DNA from: Tremella fuciformis
Taxonomy: Eukaryota > Basidiomycota > Tremellomycetes > Tremellales > Tremellaceae
Assembly (NCBI GenBank): GCA_032768795.1
Contig: CP136491.1
Coordinates: forward strand, 2,666,001 to 2,730,000
Direction: 5' to 3'
DNA length: 64,000 bases
The notes beneath the pieces are model-generated. The model had not been told where the DNA came from. It did no database searches and saw nothing but the letters and a program-made list of their open reading frames with translations. Numbering within the stretch: position 1 is the first letter of the stretch; each line of letters starts with the position of its first letter. This document shows, piece by piece, positions 21,947-33,167 of the stretch. The translations under genes were made by a program, and so were the position numbers.

Positions 21947-22482
21947 ATGGCTTTCCAGTCAGCTTTGTTCAAAAAAGCACTCAGGCAGCACCAGAGAGAG
22001 CAAAAAAAGCGACATCCCAACCCTCATGATGAGCACAAGCATTCCTGCTCTCAACAAAGCCGCCCACAGCCAGTCAGACACTCTCCCTATCACCCACCCC
22101 AGCAACAATCCTACCTGCCTCCTGGGTCAGGCAAAGTCAATGGAGAGAAGAAGCCATGGGTGCCCAAAAGACCTGTTGTGAAGTCCTTGTGAGTCAGGCT
22201 CTCTCTTGGCATGACACAAAGCTGACTTGTAGCTTCAATGGTCCAGTCACCAATCCCCAGACCTTCAGATTGCCCTTGTGGAAAAGTAGGATGCTGGATT
22301 GGCTGAGGAAGATGAGAACACTCAGAGGAGGAGAAAGCCCACCTGGAACTCCTCTCTTCACTCCTCCCCCCACCCCTGAGCCTCCTACCTGGTCAGATCC
22401 CCCAACTCCTGCTGCTGATGATCCTGTGTGGGATGATTACAGACAGGAGATGGAGGCAGATAGAGGTAGTGTTAGTAGCTAG
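21947..22482 (+). CDS. Small Helitron-internal ORF of unknown function, antisense to RepHel
   Basis: Predicted 163-residue protein from two exons (21947-22188 and 22233-22482), with a 44-base intron bearing GTGAGT and TAG. The N-terminal half is very basic and His/Gln/Pro-rich (FKKALRQHQREQKK, DEHKHSCSQQSRPQP). The C-terminal half has WKSRMLDWLRKMRTLRGG, a Pro/Thr-rich linker (PLFTPPPTPEPPTW) and an acidic end (DDPVWDDYRQEMEADRG). It converges on the RepHel gene, the two stops being 131 bp apart, and lies between that gene and the Helitron 3' end. No family recognised. It could be a captured host fragment, a Helitron accessory gene or a non-functional ORF. Intron and base composition match the element rather than the host flanks. 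Confidence 0.5.
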
Positions 22483-22613
22483 AGAGAGCACAATGACATG
22501 CATACACCCCATGAACTTGAGATTCAGCTGATGCATCAAACACTCAGAGTCATGCTTGATCAACTTTTATTCAGTCTACCTATGCATTGTCATTCATCTT
22601 TTTCTCTATACAT

Positions 22614-25600
22614 TTATTCTGTCATCTGAAGCATCTGACGTCTAGACGCATCCCTTGCTGCCAATACACGTCCTGATACTCCCCCCCTTCTACTCTCTGT
22701 GTTCAAGCTGTTCAATCTTGCCCAATCAAAGCCTGGCTTGAAAGCAAGGCCCTCCAGAGATCTTGCTCTTGAGATTGCCACAAATGTCAATCCCGTTGAG
22801 AAGTCGGCTGAACCAAGATCAATCACTGCCTTGTCCAGCGTCATACCCTGTGATTTGTGTATGGTGATAGCAAATGCAAGCTGCAGTGGCAGCTGGCGTC
22901 GAGAGCACCGCTGCCCGTTTGTTGTCTCCCATCTGGCTGTATGGGGCACAATGGGAACCAGTGGTATGTTGTCTGTGGTGTGCCAGGGTGTTGGTCCAGT
23001 GTAGGATGGGAAGGCGACCATGACCACAGAAGGAACAGATTGATGAGGAGGCTCAGATGGTGAGAGCCCAATCTGATATACTGTGCCCCTGGTGCCATTG
23101 ACCAATCCCTGCTCGATCCAGAGGTTGCGAGAAAGCATGACTTGAGCACCAATCATGAGGAAGACAGCAGGAGCAAGCCCCTGTGCCTGTTCCTCTGAAG
23201 CCTGGGCTGCTCCTACCCCTGTGTGCTGAGCCAGAGAGCGCAGTACAGGCTGTCCAGAGCGAGCCAAAGTGTGTAGGTTGATCTCGGAGACACTCTGCTT
23301 TGTTGCACAAAGACATACAGCATCTTGAAAGGCCTGCTGAGATGCCGGGGAAAGGTTCCCCCAGAAGCGAGAGGACAGAAGGGTGTAGTCCTCCTGTTGA
23401 GGTGTCCCGGTGTGCAGGCGAGCAAGGGTTGCTTTGAAGGCAGTGGTGGTAGGGTCGGAGCCTTCCTGCCTCATAACAGCATCAAGCTGAACGCTCTCAG
23501 TGAAAGCAAGGTAGATATCTCGGCCAATGTTGCTGAGCCTGCCTAGATAGGAGGTTTTTGTCGAGCGTGCAGTGTTGTACAGTGGAGTGTCTCCCACAGG
23601 GGGCAGTTGACCAAAGTCGCCAATGAGCAGGACAGACAGACCGGCAAAGGGCAAGTACGCTGTCGACGGAAAGATTTGACCAAGAGCAAGGTTGATTCTC
23701 CCCAAGGCCGCCCTTCCAACCATGCTTTTCTCATCAATGATGAGGTATCGTGTCCCATGCCACTCTTCCTGGAGGCTGGCAAGCTTTCCCTCTCCAAGCT
23801 TGTCATGACTTTCCTCTATTGAGCCTCCAAGACCAAGGGCAGCATGGTATGTTGAACCAGCAATGTTGAATGCCGCCACACCCGTGGGGGCAAGCCGGCG
23901 GACAATGGGATTTGTGCTGAAGTCGAGATTGTTGTGCTGCCCAGATTGGAGCCCTTGAAGAGCTTGGGATATGGCGTCAATGAGGAAGGATTTGCCTGTT
24001 CCTGCTGTCCCATCGATGTTGAGGAGTATTTGAGGGACTGACTCTCCAGAGAGCAGACGGTTGGCATGGCGCAAGACCTTGTCAAAGATGAGGCGCTGTG
24101 TGGTGTTGAGTAGTTGGGGATCGACAGTGTTGCGAGCTACAGAAGGCTGAGACTGCTTGGTCAGCTCACAGTATGCAGTGGATTGTAGGCCACTGCTCAC
24201 CTTCTTGCGTTCGGTTTCTAAGTAGCTTGCCCTCTCTCCTATACCATCTGATCCCCACTCCCTCCCCACTGCTTCCCAATCGTGGGAAGTATCAATATCA
24301 CGTGCTCCAAGCAGTGGCCCATTCCACCCATCTTCATCAAACTGAGGGCCCATTCCAGCCAGAACTTGCCAGTCATCAAGCTCGTGGTCATTGACTTCTT
24401 CACCCTCAGAAAACTCTGAGTCACTGTCGTTTTCATTGTCACCCTGTTGTTGACGGATGGGTCGCTTGGGCAATGTGTCTTGGTGCCCCTCTGGGTGGTC
24501 CTCAGTACAGCGAGAAAAAGCTTCTGTCCAGGATTCGTCATCAAGCTTGAGCTCTGAAGGGTGTCGATGAGGATGGTGGAGTAGTAACTTTGCCCGGCAC
24601 CAGTTTTGGTGATCCTCAGACTGAGGGTCTGATGGATAATACAGCGGCCAGAGAATGATGATCTTTGGGTGCTTCCTTCGAGTGGCGTTGCGACCTTGTT
24701 TCCGGTAGAATTGAAACCATTCGTACAGGCTGATGCCCTCATGCTCTGGCTGGCGTGCCAAGTAGGCATCGTGCCAGTCTTGCTCCTCCACACCTTGGTC
24801 CAGTCCCTCATCTTCCTGCCTCTGCCTCAGGCGTCTCTGTCTCTTTTCCAGTATGCAGAGTGTGCCAAACTCTCGTGATGCAGACATCATATGTCGACCA
24901 AAGAGCTGATGACAGACTTCCTGAGCACTGTAATCCCTCTCGGTGACAATGCGGCTGAGCATCTTCTGGAAGACAATTCGTGAAGATGTTTCTTGCTCCA
25001 GGCGGGTTGAGATAGCCTGCATTATCTCGCCAAAGTTGTTGGATGGTTTTTCGCATTTTGAAGCATACTTGGAGATGTAGGAGGCAACTGCACGGGGATC
25101 TGTGCATGGACTGATGTCGGAGTTGGCTCGCCATCCCAGTGCAGTGACTGCATTGTAACTGTTGAGGTGGGTGTCGTTGCGTGGTGTGATGAGTTGCTTG
25201 TTTCTGTTGGGATTGACAACCAGTCGGAGTTCTGTCTCCAGCTCCTTGGGGAACTTGAAGCGACAGACAAGCGGACTGTTGGGAGGAGATCCTTTTGGGC
25301 GGCGAAGACAATAGGCAGTGCACCTCGTGTGCCTCTGGACACGGTTGAGCATCTGTGCCAGATCTTTGAAGCGAAAGATGATTTCGTCGCTACTGTGGGC
25401 AGAGGGGTGCTTTGGATGAGGCGGAATGTCCTCTCCAGGATTGATGGTTGACACTCTGGTGGACCAGAAGTCAAGGAATTCCTGGACACTGTCCGGATTG
25501 TTGATATCAAGGGTGTCTGGGGATGGCGCCCCCTTGAGCCAAACCAGTCCATGGACATGGCTGGAGCCTCGATTTTGCCATTCAAAGCGATACCACCAGT

Positions 25601-28035
25601 CCTCTATTCCAAGCAGGGGTTTGAGGACCTTGGCCAAGAACAGCTCAAATCTTCGATAGAACCAGCAAGCTGCAATTGCTGGGTTCTCATTGACGTTCTT
25701 GGCATTGATGCGTTGTCGATCAGGTTCGCTCATAGTTGGTAGCGCTTGGTCCGGCATGTGGACGTGGAGATCTGGCCACTGAAGATCCGCAGCTGAGAAT
25801 GTGATGAAAGCATGTGGAGTGCCCAGTTGACGGATCATTGCAGCAAGATTGCGACTCTGCTGTGCCCAGTAGGGTGGTGTTCCGGTTAAGGTGGCTGCTG
25901 ATCGTCGCACTCGAGATGCCAGCTGCTTGGCTGGGTCGGACACCATGGCAGCAATGTCTGCAGCAGAGAGGGCTCGGTCCTCTTCATTCCGGCTGACATA
26001 GAAGCAGGAGAGCCGTTTTGCTCGCCACCTCATGATGCAGTTGAAGGCATAATAGCTGACTGTCAGCTTGGCTTAATGCTGAGAGATGCACTCACCGGAA
26101 TCGAGGGTGTTTTGCAAACCTTCCATCCTGATAGTAGAGCAGGTGACGGAAGTAGTCTGAATCACGTATTGTGGTAGGCCGTTGTTGATGCAGATCCCCC
26201 TGGCCGGTGGGGAAGAGGAAGGGGAAGGCCTTGGTGAGGAATGGGTTGCTGATGTCGTGCTCATTGATTGGAGTGGAATGCAGCACAGGTCCAGTGAGGA
26301 GCAGGGGTGCTGGTGGTCCTCCATCCACCACCTGTTCCAGTGCTTCCCGGATCTCCTCCACAATATTGTTGCCTTCTCCAAGGTTTGGTATAGCCAGCTC
26401 TGGCAAGCTTGTCTCCTCTGCTGACTCCTGCTCAACTGGCCCAGTGTCAGGCTCAGGTGCGCTGTACTGCACCTCCTCCAAGTTGACAGACCGCAGCTGA
26501 TGGAAGACAGAACCGTTTTCAGGAAGGGAATTGATTGCTTCCCAGTTGATCTCGACATTCTGAAAGGCTGGATGGAAGTGTTGTAGTGCTTGCAGGTTTG
26601 CGAGAATGCGTGACCGCTGGACTTGGAACTCTGGTCGGCGTGCAAAATCCTCTGAGGGATTGGCAGCGTTGGCGGGGGCTTGGGCATTTGTCGGCTTGAT
26701 GATGAGAACATCAAGGTCGGTGACGGTGAGGGGAAGTCGAGAGAGGAATCTGCCACTGTCATGGGCATAGAGACAGGTGTGGCCTCCGTATTTGGTTTGT
26801 CCACCACCAACGCGCCATGTTTGAAGCAGCACATGGTAGGGAGAGAGGAGCATCTCTTCCACCTGTGAGGGCAAGTCAGGGACTGCTCTGCCAGCTGCAC
26901 GGCACAGTTCCTGCAGAGAAGGACCTGTGAAGTCAGTCATGAGAAGCACATACAATCCTGGACACTGACCTGGATCCATACAGTTGGCAGATGTCCATTT
27001 CTCCCCATCAATTTGACAACGTGAACATTTACCCTGTTGGACCTTGAGTCCAAACCATTTCTCATTGCAGTTCTCGCAAGTCTCCATCGTCTCAGCTGCC
27101 ATTGCTGAGTGGAAGTCCCCAATACACCCAATGGCAGCTTCAGAGAGGCAGATGTCGTCAAGATCGTTGGGTGTTGCAGGAATGGGCAGGAAGGCATTGC
27201 CCAGCATGTCGACTGAGAGGGATGACTGAGTTGACTGTTGTCGACGATGATAGGCTGCTCTGGAGGATTCGCGACAGGTGCTGCAAGTCTTGAAGCGGCG
27301 AGAGGCTGTCCCTGCTTGGAGAAACTCGGAATGTTCTTTCCAGGTCTTGCACTTGAAGCAGCGTGACTGTCCAGCATGGCGATCCAGGCGTGGTGGTGGG
27401 GCTGGTGGCTGTTCTGTGACTCGGTGTGCAGCACCTTGAGGCGGGCTGGGCGGAGTGGCGTAGGGCAGTTGAGGTGCACGTCTGGTTCGTGTGGGGCGGC
27501 CAAGCTCTACAGGATGTAGATCCTGGTTGCGACGTGGTGTTGGTGAGGTGACCTCATGGCGCGGGCGTGGAAGACCTCTCTGTGTACCAGGCGTAGGCTG
27601 AGAGCCTGGGGTGACTGGTGGCAATGGCCGGGTTGTGCGAGTGGGTGTGCCTGGCGCTGATTGGGAGTGATGCTGCTCCAAGCAAGATTGGCATGTGTTG
27701 CGTGGGCGACCTCGATTGTCTCGAAATCGAGGAGTGGCAAAGGTGAAGCCACATTTGATGCACTCAGCATGACCATGCCGTGACCGGGGTGTTGCAAGTG
27801 GGACTGGCGGTTGTTTGCGACAGAAGGAGCATGTTTTGAAGAAGTCGCTGCTGCCCCGCCCTGAAGAAGCCTTCCGAAAGTGATCACCATTGAGAGTTGT
27901 GTGCTGACCCAAACAGCGTTGGCCTCGAGAGCAGTGCATTGCTGCAATATCTGGGACTTTCTGCATCAGTATGTGCATGCATCGCTTGAAGGCAAAGCTC
28001 ACATTGATGTTATGGACAAGCCAACACTTGATCAT
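22614..28035 (-). CDS. Helitron RepHel protein (HUH replication initiator fused to Pif1-type helicase)
   Basis: Transposase of the element, 1,793 residues if translated from 28035. Exon 1 (28035-26096) is rich in CxxC knuckles ([42 protein letters not shown]), then a DUF6570-like region and the FPFLFPTG block preceding the Helitron N-terminal domain. A 40-base intron (26095-26056) splices FR to [14 protein letters not shown]. Exon 2 holds the Rep nuclease: HVH of the HUH motif in [10 protein letters not shown] and the paired catalytic tyrosines in YISKY. The Pif1 helicase follows, with Walker A GTAGTGKS, Walker [11 protein letters not shown], an [14 protein letters not shown] motif and the C-terminal [16 protein letters not shown] motif. 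No frameshift or stop was found, so it may be active. The true start may be an internal Met (MHCSRGQ) after an upstream intron. Confidence 0.92.
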
Positions 28036-28191
28036 GCATCAACTTGCAAGAAGTTCAGCTGTACTCATCAGCCCATGCATGCATGACAGAAGAATGGGCG
28101 ACTTACAGTGGGTCCAAAGTTAGGCATGCAATAGGAAGTGAGAAGATTAGGTGTGCAAGGCAAGCCAGGCAGCCTGAAATCTCTAAGTGCT

Positions 28192-28346
28192 CCGGAATTT
28201 CTTTATTTGATCCCCCCACATAAACAGTCAAACTGCCAGGGCTTCGCCAGATTTGAGTAGAGAGGGGGATGAGGATGAAAATTCAAAGTCCCCTCCACCC
28301 TTATACCCAGCCTGCCGGAAAATTTTTATTTGGCCCCCCCACTTAC
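28192..28346 (+). repeat. Two imperfect 32-base direct copies at the Helitron 5' end / host junction
   Basis: Copy 1 (28192-28223) and copy 2 (28315-28346) both run CCGGAA...TTTATTTG..CCCCCCAC and match at 25 of 32 positions by hand alignment. The first 12 bases of copy 2 (CCGGAAAATTTT) also occur at 21899-21910 near the Helitron 3' end, on the same strand. Copy 1 lies inside the proposed element and copy 2 outside it. Confidence 0.6.
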
Positions 28347-28571
28347 CGTTTTCGTTCCAGGGACACCCGCAGAATTCAGCACCGTAAGAGCTACGCTGAT
28401 CACACGCCCGTTGCCGTTGCCACCGCGTGCTGGCTGCTGGGCGCGTCACCTCGGGATCTTCCTTCTCACCGCCCCGCACCCTGCTATATTCAAGTCTTAC
28501 TTTTGCTTCACTCGTCTTCAAGTCCCGGGCAGACGGCCTCGGAAGCGACCCTAGGGGTCTTCGCAGCTAGG
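28270..28571. other. Promoter region of CASP next to the Helitron
   Basis: 302 bases between the proposed Helitron 5' end and the CASP start codon. It contains direct-repeat copy 2 and a GC-rich leader; no gene seen. Confidence 0.4.
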
Positions 28572-31080
28572 ATGGCAGAACAGAACTTCTCGGCGGCGTT
28601 GACGACATGGAAGGGTGCGTGCTGATGGTCTGACGTGCCGGGCGCACTGGCTGATCGCCCGTAGAGATCAACCTGTCCGAGCTGCAAAAGTCGCTCGACT
28701 CGACTGCGCTGGAGCTCGTCGAGAATCAGAAGGAGAACATGGTGGGAAGGAAGAAGCTGGCTGAGCAGACCAGAGGTAAGTACAGGAGACATCATGTACT
28801 CCGCTGCGCAGTGGAGTCTATAGCTCCCCTTCCGTGGGCGAGAGGATTGGGATGCCGCCTGACTATGCAGAGTTCAAGAAGCTGCCGGATGATGCGGAGA
28901 AGTTCAACGCCATCAAAGTGCTGCTCAAGGCGTATCAAGGCGAGATCGACTCGTTAACGCGCCGCTCCAAGATGTCCGAGACGTCCTTCCTCAACGTGTA
29001 CAAGTTGCTGTCCGACGCCCCTGATCCGTACCCGCTGTTGGACGCCGCGGTGGATCAAACTGTCAAAGTGGCGGAGGCGCGCATGCTCGAGTCTGAGCTG
29101 GGCAGATTGCGGGAGGAGAATGCCGAGTTGAAGAAGCAGGTGGGAGAGATGGGAAACGTCGAGGATAAGAGGAAGAAGGCCGAGGCGAAAGCAGAACAGC
29201 TCGAAGCCAAGGTCAGTCAACATACCAAGCTGATTCTCAGGCTGATGGACAGATGGACGAGTTGATCCAAGAGCGAGTGACGCAGAAGGAGAATGAGCTG
29301 AACGCCGAGTATGACGAGCGGATGAGAAACTACGAAGAGCGGTAGGTCCAAACATAGTCACTCGGATCTGCTCGCTCACGATCTTAGGGAGAAGGATCTC
29401 CAACGACAGGTGCAGATGGTCAAGGACCAGCTGCGGGATCTGCACACATCCAACGAAAGCACCCAAGCTAAGCTGCTGGATGCCAGTCAGAGGCAGGAGC
29501 AAGATGTGGCGGCGAGACTAGCCGAACTGGATTTGGTTGCTGCCGATTTGACTCGGGCAAACGAGAGGGTGGCAACCGTCGAGAGGAGAAACGTCGGTAT
29601 GGAGCAGCATTCCATGGCTACGCTGACGGTTCAGGAGTTGCTCAGATCCGAAATCGAGTCTGTACGCAGCGGCTCTGCGCAGGCAGATCGGTCAGTACTG
29701 AAGTCTCTGTAGGGTGTGGATCTGACGTTGTCAGAGTAAGAGCGCTCGAAGCGCAGATCTCGGAATTGGAGGCAGAAGCAACTCGACTTCTGCGCGCACT
29801 CGACTCTGTCAAGGAGGCCAAGGCAGAGAGCGAGCGAACGCAGAAGAAGCAGCTCGACGAGACAGCGAAGGAGCTCGCAACCCAAGTCAGTTTTCCCCAG
29901 CCCGGCCAGGATGAAGCTGAACGTGGGCAGAGCAAAGAGATCGAGCAACTCAAAGGCAAGGTGAAGCAGTATGGTGATTATGACGAGATCAAGCGAGAGC
30001 TCGAGATCATGAAGGTACATCATTACCTCTCATGCTAACCCGCAGCTAATGGCCAGTACGTTGAGTTCTCGGGCGCCGACCTGGACGAGTCGGACGATGT
30101 CTCGATGCCGAATCCCAATGCCGAAATTGCCAACAAATCTCTCGCCCGCTCCCTTGAGAACCTCCTGGTGGCCAAGAACCGGCGCTTGACCGAGGATCTG
30201 ACCAAGCTCCGCGTGTCCTTCGAAGATCTGTCCGCCGAGCACGCATCTTCGTCTGGCGCCCTTGAGGCCCTGCAATCGGATCTGGCGCGGCAAAAGGCAC
30301 TGAATGAGAAATTGGAGAACGATCTCGTCTCGCTCAACCGTGACGATCGGTCTGGCAACCACACCCCCTCCGCTGCCGGTCTCGCCGGGCTCGACATTGG
30401 CAAGCCAGACGGGCGCTCGACGCCGGTGACAGCCGTCAATGGCGACACGTCCATCTTGCCCATCGTGACCTCGCAGCGAGACCGTTTCCGTCAGCGCAAT
30501 GCCGAACTGGAGGAAGAGCTGCGTAGGCAGTTCGAGGCGATATCGGATCTTCGCGCAGAGGTCAAAAGCCTACAGGCGGACAACCTCAAGCTGTACGAAA
30601 AAGTCCGGTATACGCAGAGTTACCGCGAGTCCGCGGTCGCTGGACCTAGTGGGACGTCTGGGATGGGCAGCGGTGGTTTGAACGGGATGGGGATTGGAGT
30701 CGGCAGGCGCGAAGACGGGATTGGCAAGTACAAGGACAAGTACGAGGAGAGCATGAACCCTTTCGAGGCGTTCAAGGGCCGGGTCGGTCACTTTGACTCT
30801 ATGATACCCGCTGTGAGCTAACAGGCCAGGAAGCGCAGCGTGCTATCCAGGCGCTCAACCCGCTTGAACGTGCAGTGTTTGCACTAACTCGAGCAATTAT
30901 CGGCAATAAGCGCGCGAGAAGCCTGTTCATCCTCTACGCAGCATCCATCGTGAGTGGAATATCGATCAGTTAAAGTACATGGGCTAATCATAGCACCTGT
31001 TGATCTTGTTCGTGCTATGGAATACGATGGCCGCAAGCGATTCGAGCGGGCCGCCGTTGCCCGTCCAGCCAATCACTTGA
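28572..31080 (+). CDS. COY1: CASP/Coy1 golgin (coiled-coil Golgi membrane protein)
   Basis: Tail-anchored Golgi golgin related to the CASP splice form of CUX1 and yeast Coy1, which tethers intra-Golgi vesicles and interacts with SNAREs and COG. It starts MAEQNFSAALTTW. Nearly the whole length is coiled coil (LESELGRLREENAELKKQ, ALEAQISELEAEATRLLR, SLENLLVAKNRRL). The conserved CASP_C region (PF08172) is clear: SQRDRFRQRNAELEEEL, LYEKVRYTQSY and YKDKYEESMNPFEAFKG. Last come LERAVFALTRAIIGNKRARS and a single membrane span (LFILYAASIHLLILFVLW) close to the C-terminus, which ends at TGA 31078-31080. At least nine short introns. Its promoter was probably shared with SFI1 before the Helitron insertion. 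Confidence 0.9.
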
Positions 31081-31246
31081 ATGTGTCGACATGATCGGTC
31101 ATGCATATACATTTTACCGGGAACGGATCGTTAAGATATGACGTCTAAGTGAGGGAGAGACCAGGCAGCTCGTTTGTTGACAGTCATCGCTGTCATGCGC
31201 TCCCGCCGAACCGCGCCAAGCGTCTTCGCCTGATCTCATCTTTACG

Positions 31247-32928
31247 TCAGCTGATTAGGACCGCATGTCGCGATGACTGACCGGCTGTGAGGACTTCTGC
31301 GGGCTCGTCGTCATCGTCGTCTTCCTCCGCTACTTCAGCCTTGATGGCCTCAGCCGGCATGGGAGGAGCAGGGGCCGGGGCTGGGGCGGGTGCCGGCACT
31401 GTCGCGACGGGTGCCGGTCGTTTGGGCAACGGCGCCTCCTTGATCTCCGGCGCCACCCATCCCTCGGGTAGGTCTTCCATACTGGCCTTGAGGGCAGCCT
31501 GCAGTGCCTCGTCCTCGTCGTCATAGCTCCGACTGTGAAAAGCAAAGTCCATCGGCCCGGTATACGCCTCTGTCTCGTAGCGCCTCCGACCATTGACCGT
31601 AGCCTCATCGTCGGGAATCTCCTCGTCCGCATCTTGGTAGATATCGTTGTCGTCATCGTCGGCATCGAGACCGGTGGGATCAAGGCCGGCCGCGAAGACA
31701 TCTTCGGCGTGTGCCGGCTGTAGGTCTCCAGAGGCGGTACGAGCGGACGACTTGGGAGGTCGTGGAGGGCGAGAGCCCGATGCGAGGGGAGGACTGAACG
31801 GATCGTCAGCCAAGAGGTCTGTAGGTAGGAGATCCTCTTGTCTGCGTCGTCTGCGGGGCACGTCGGCAGTCGCTGCGGCTTGTAAAGCTGTATGAGGCGA
31901 CTCGTCCATCGGCCATACAGTCGCAGGAGGGGGCGAAGAGTCGACTGTAGGCTGGTCAGGGTTGACCGAAGCTGGGCATATCAGCACTGTGCACATGACG
32001 ATGAATTGGAAATGCCATGGTGAGGGGCCACAACTCACGGCCCGGTTCCGGTCTATCAGGCTGGCCAAATCCACCCGCCCCCGTTCTGCCCACGGGCTCT
32101 CCCATCTGAGCGGCCATGGCATCCGCAGCGCTCTCCAGCATCTTGCCCACCCCTCCATCGGCCCATCCCTGGCCTTCCGCTTCGCGGTCCGATACAGCCT
32201 TCCTGACGACGAATACAGAGTACCCTTCCTTCTCGGCCTGCGTCAGAACGAGGCGGAGGTAAGTGGGGGAGATCCATTCAGGTCCGTTGGGAAGGAACGA
32301 GTTGAGATTGTACCAGCGCTTCTTCTTGCCGGCGAAGCGGCGGAGCGCGAACCAGTGCGACGAGAGGTGGAGGATGAAGGCTGCTTGATCCCTTCCCGTC
32401 AACGCGCCGACAAGCCCAACGACACGGCAAGACGCACTCTGGATTTTCTTGGTACGGTCGCATCGCCTCCCCTCTCCACCGGACCAGGGTGAGGTCCCAT
32501 ACCTGCAGAGCCCGTTCGAGCACTGAGATCGAGAAGAATCCCGTGTCATCGTAGTTGTACGACTTTTTGCCCGTACCAGGGTTCCGCAGTGCGTTCTCGG
32601 CCTGATCGAGGCTGCTCTCGTCAGCCTCATTCTCCCGATTGCTTGTACGATTGGAAGACGCACTTGCGAGCGAGGTCAGCGAGGTCGAACTCAGAGTACG
32701 TGTGCTGCTGCAGAAGATTATTTCTGCTGTAAGCACTCCTTCTAGGACGTATTGGTCAACGCACAGGCAGTGCTGAGCGCCTGGGAGGTCAGCGAGTGGT
32801 CCCGAACGATCAGAACAACGAGGCACTGACATAGCTGCGACCCGGCCTCTTGTCGTTCCCAGTATATATCTTATGGTCAGAGGTTATGCTGAGATAGACT
32901 CTCACAGCTCACAAGGGACCAGATCCAT
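31247..32928 (-). CDS. Ataxin-3-like Josephin-domain deubiquitinase
   Basis: Cysteine deubiquitinase of the ataxin-3 type. From ATG 32928, splicing gives MDLVPYIYWERQEAGSQLCAQ and then HCLNNLLQQHTYSEFDLADL, where the Cys in QLCAQHC is the catalytic one. Further on are YDDTGFFSISVLERALQVW, then SHWFALRRF with the catalytic His and RWYNLNSFL with the Asn. EKEGYSVFVV closes the Josephin domain. The C-terminal third is acidic and contains a ubiquitin-interacting motif (DEDEALQAALKASMED), then Pro/Ala-rich linker and an acidic EEDDDDDEP run. No polyglutamine tract is present. Several introns break the N-terminal half, and two of its junctions are only approximate. The stop is at 31247-31249. Confidence 0.87.
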
Positions 32929-33167
32929 GTTGACCTGTTCTCAGACCAGAGTTCTAACTAGTGAAGAGAAGAAGAAGACAGTCTAGATAGATATCGCTCG
33001 GACCTCGGCTCGCACTGCCGTCATCGTCACGTGCGTAGCCACTCGCATAGGCCAACCCTCTCTCTGCAAGACATTGCCGAATGCATGCGTACGCAGCGGA
33101 CAACGTGCAAATCAGACATGAGAGTATATCCCCAGAAACCAGAGATTCTGTGTGTACCCTGCGCCCC

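Larger units (their letters stand above)
21851..28269 (-). mobile_element. Helitron, apparently autonomous, coding strand minus
   Basis: Rolling-circle transposon carrying an intact Rep-helicase gene. Its 3' end is well defined. Read on the minus strand, a hairpin (21881-21859) is followed by four bases and CTAG (21854-21851), and the next host base is T, as expected for Helitrons (ends CTRR, insertion between A and T). The 5' end is less certain. Minus-strand TC preceded by A occurs at 28269, giving TCCCCCTCTCTACTC, and contains a TCTCTACTC resembling known Helitron 5' ends; other TC sites nearby (28210, 28251, 28275) are possible. There are no terminal inverted repeats or target duplication. 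The element looks less CpG-rich than its surroundings (by eye) and sits between the divergent SFI1 and CASP genes. Inside are the RepHel gene and one small ORF on the other strand. Confidence 0.85.

Noticed and set aside
28255..28263. TCTCTACTC (minus strand) taken directly as the Helitron 5' terminus
   Set aside because: The preceding host base would be C, not A, which breaks the A/T target rule. The TC six bases further out (28269) fits better, though the boundary stays uncertain.
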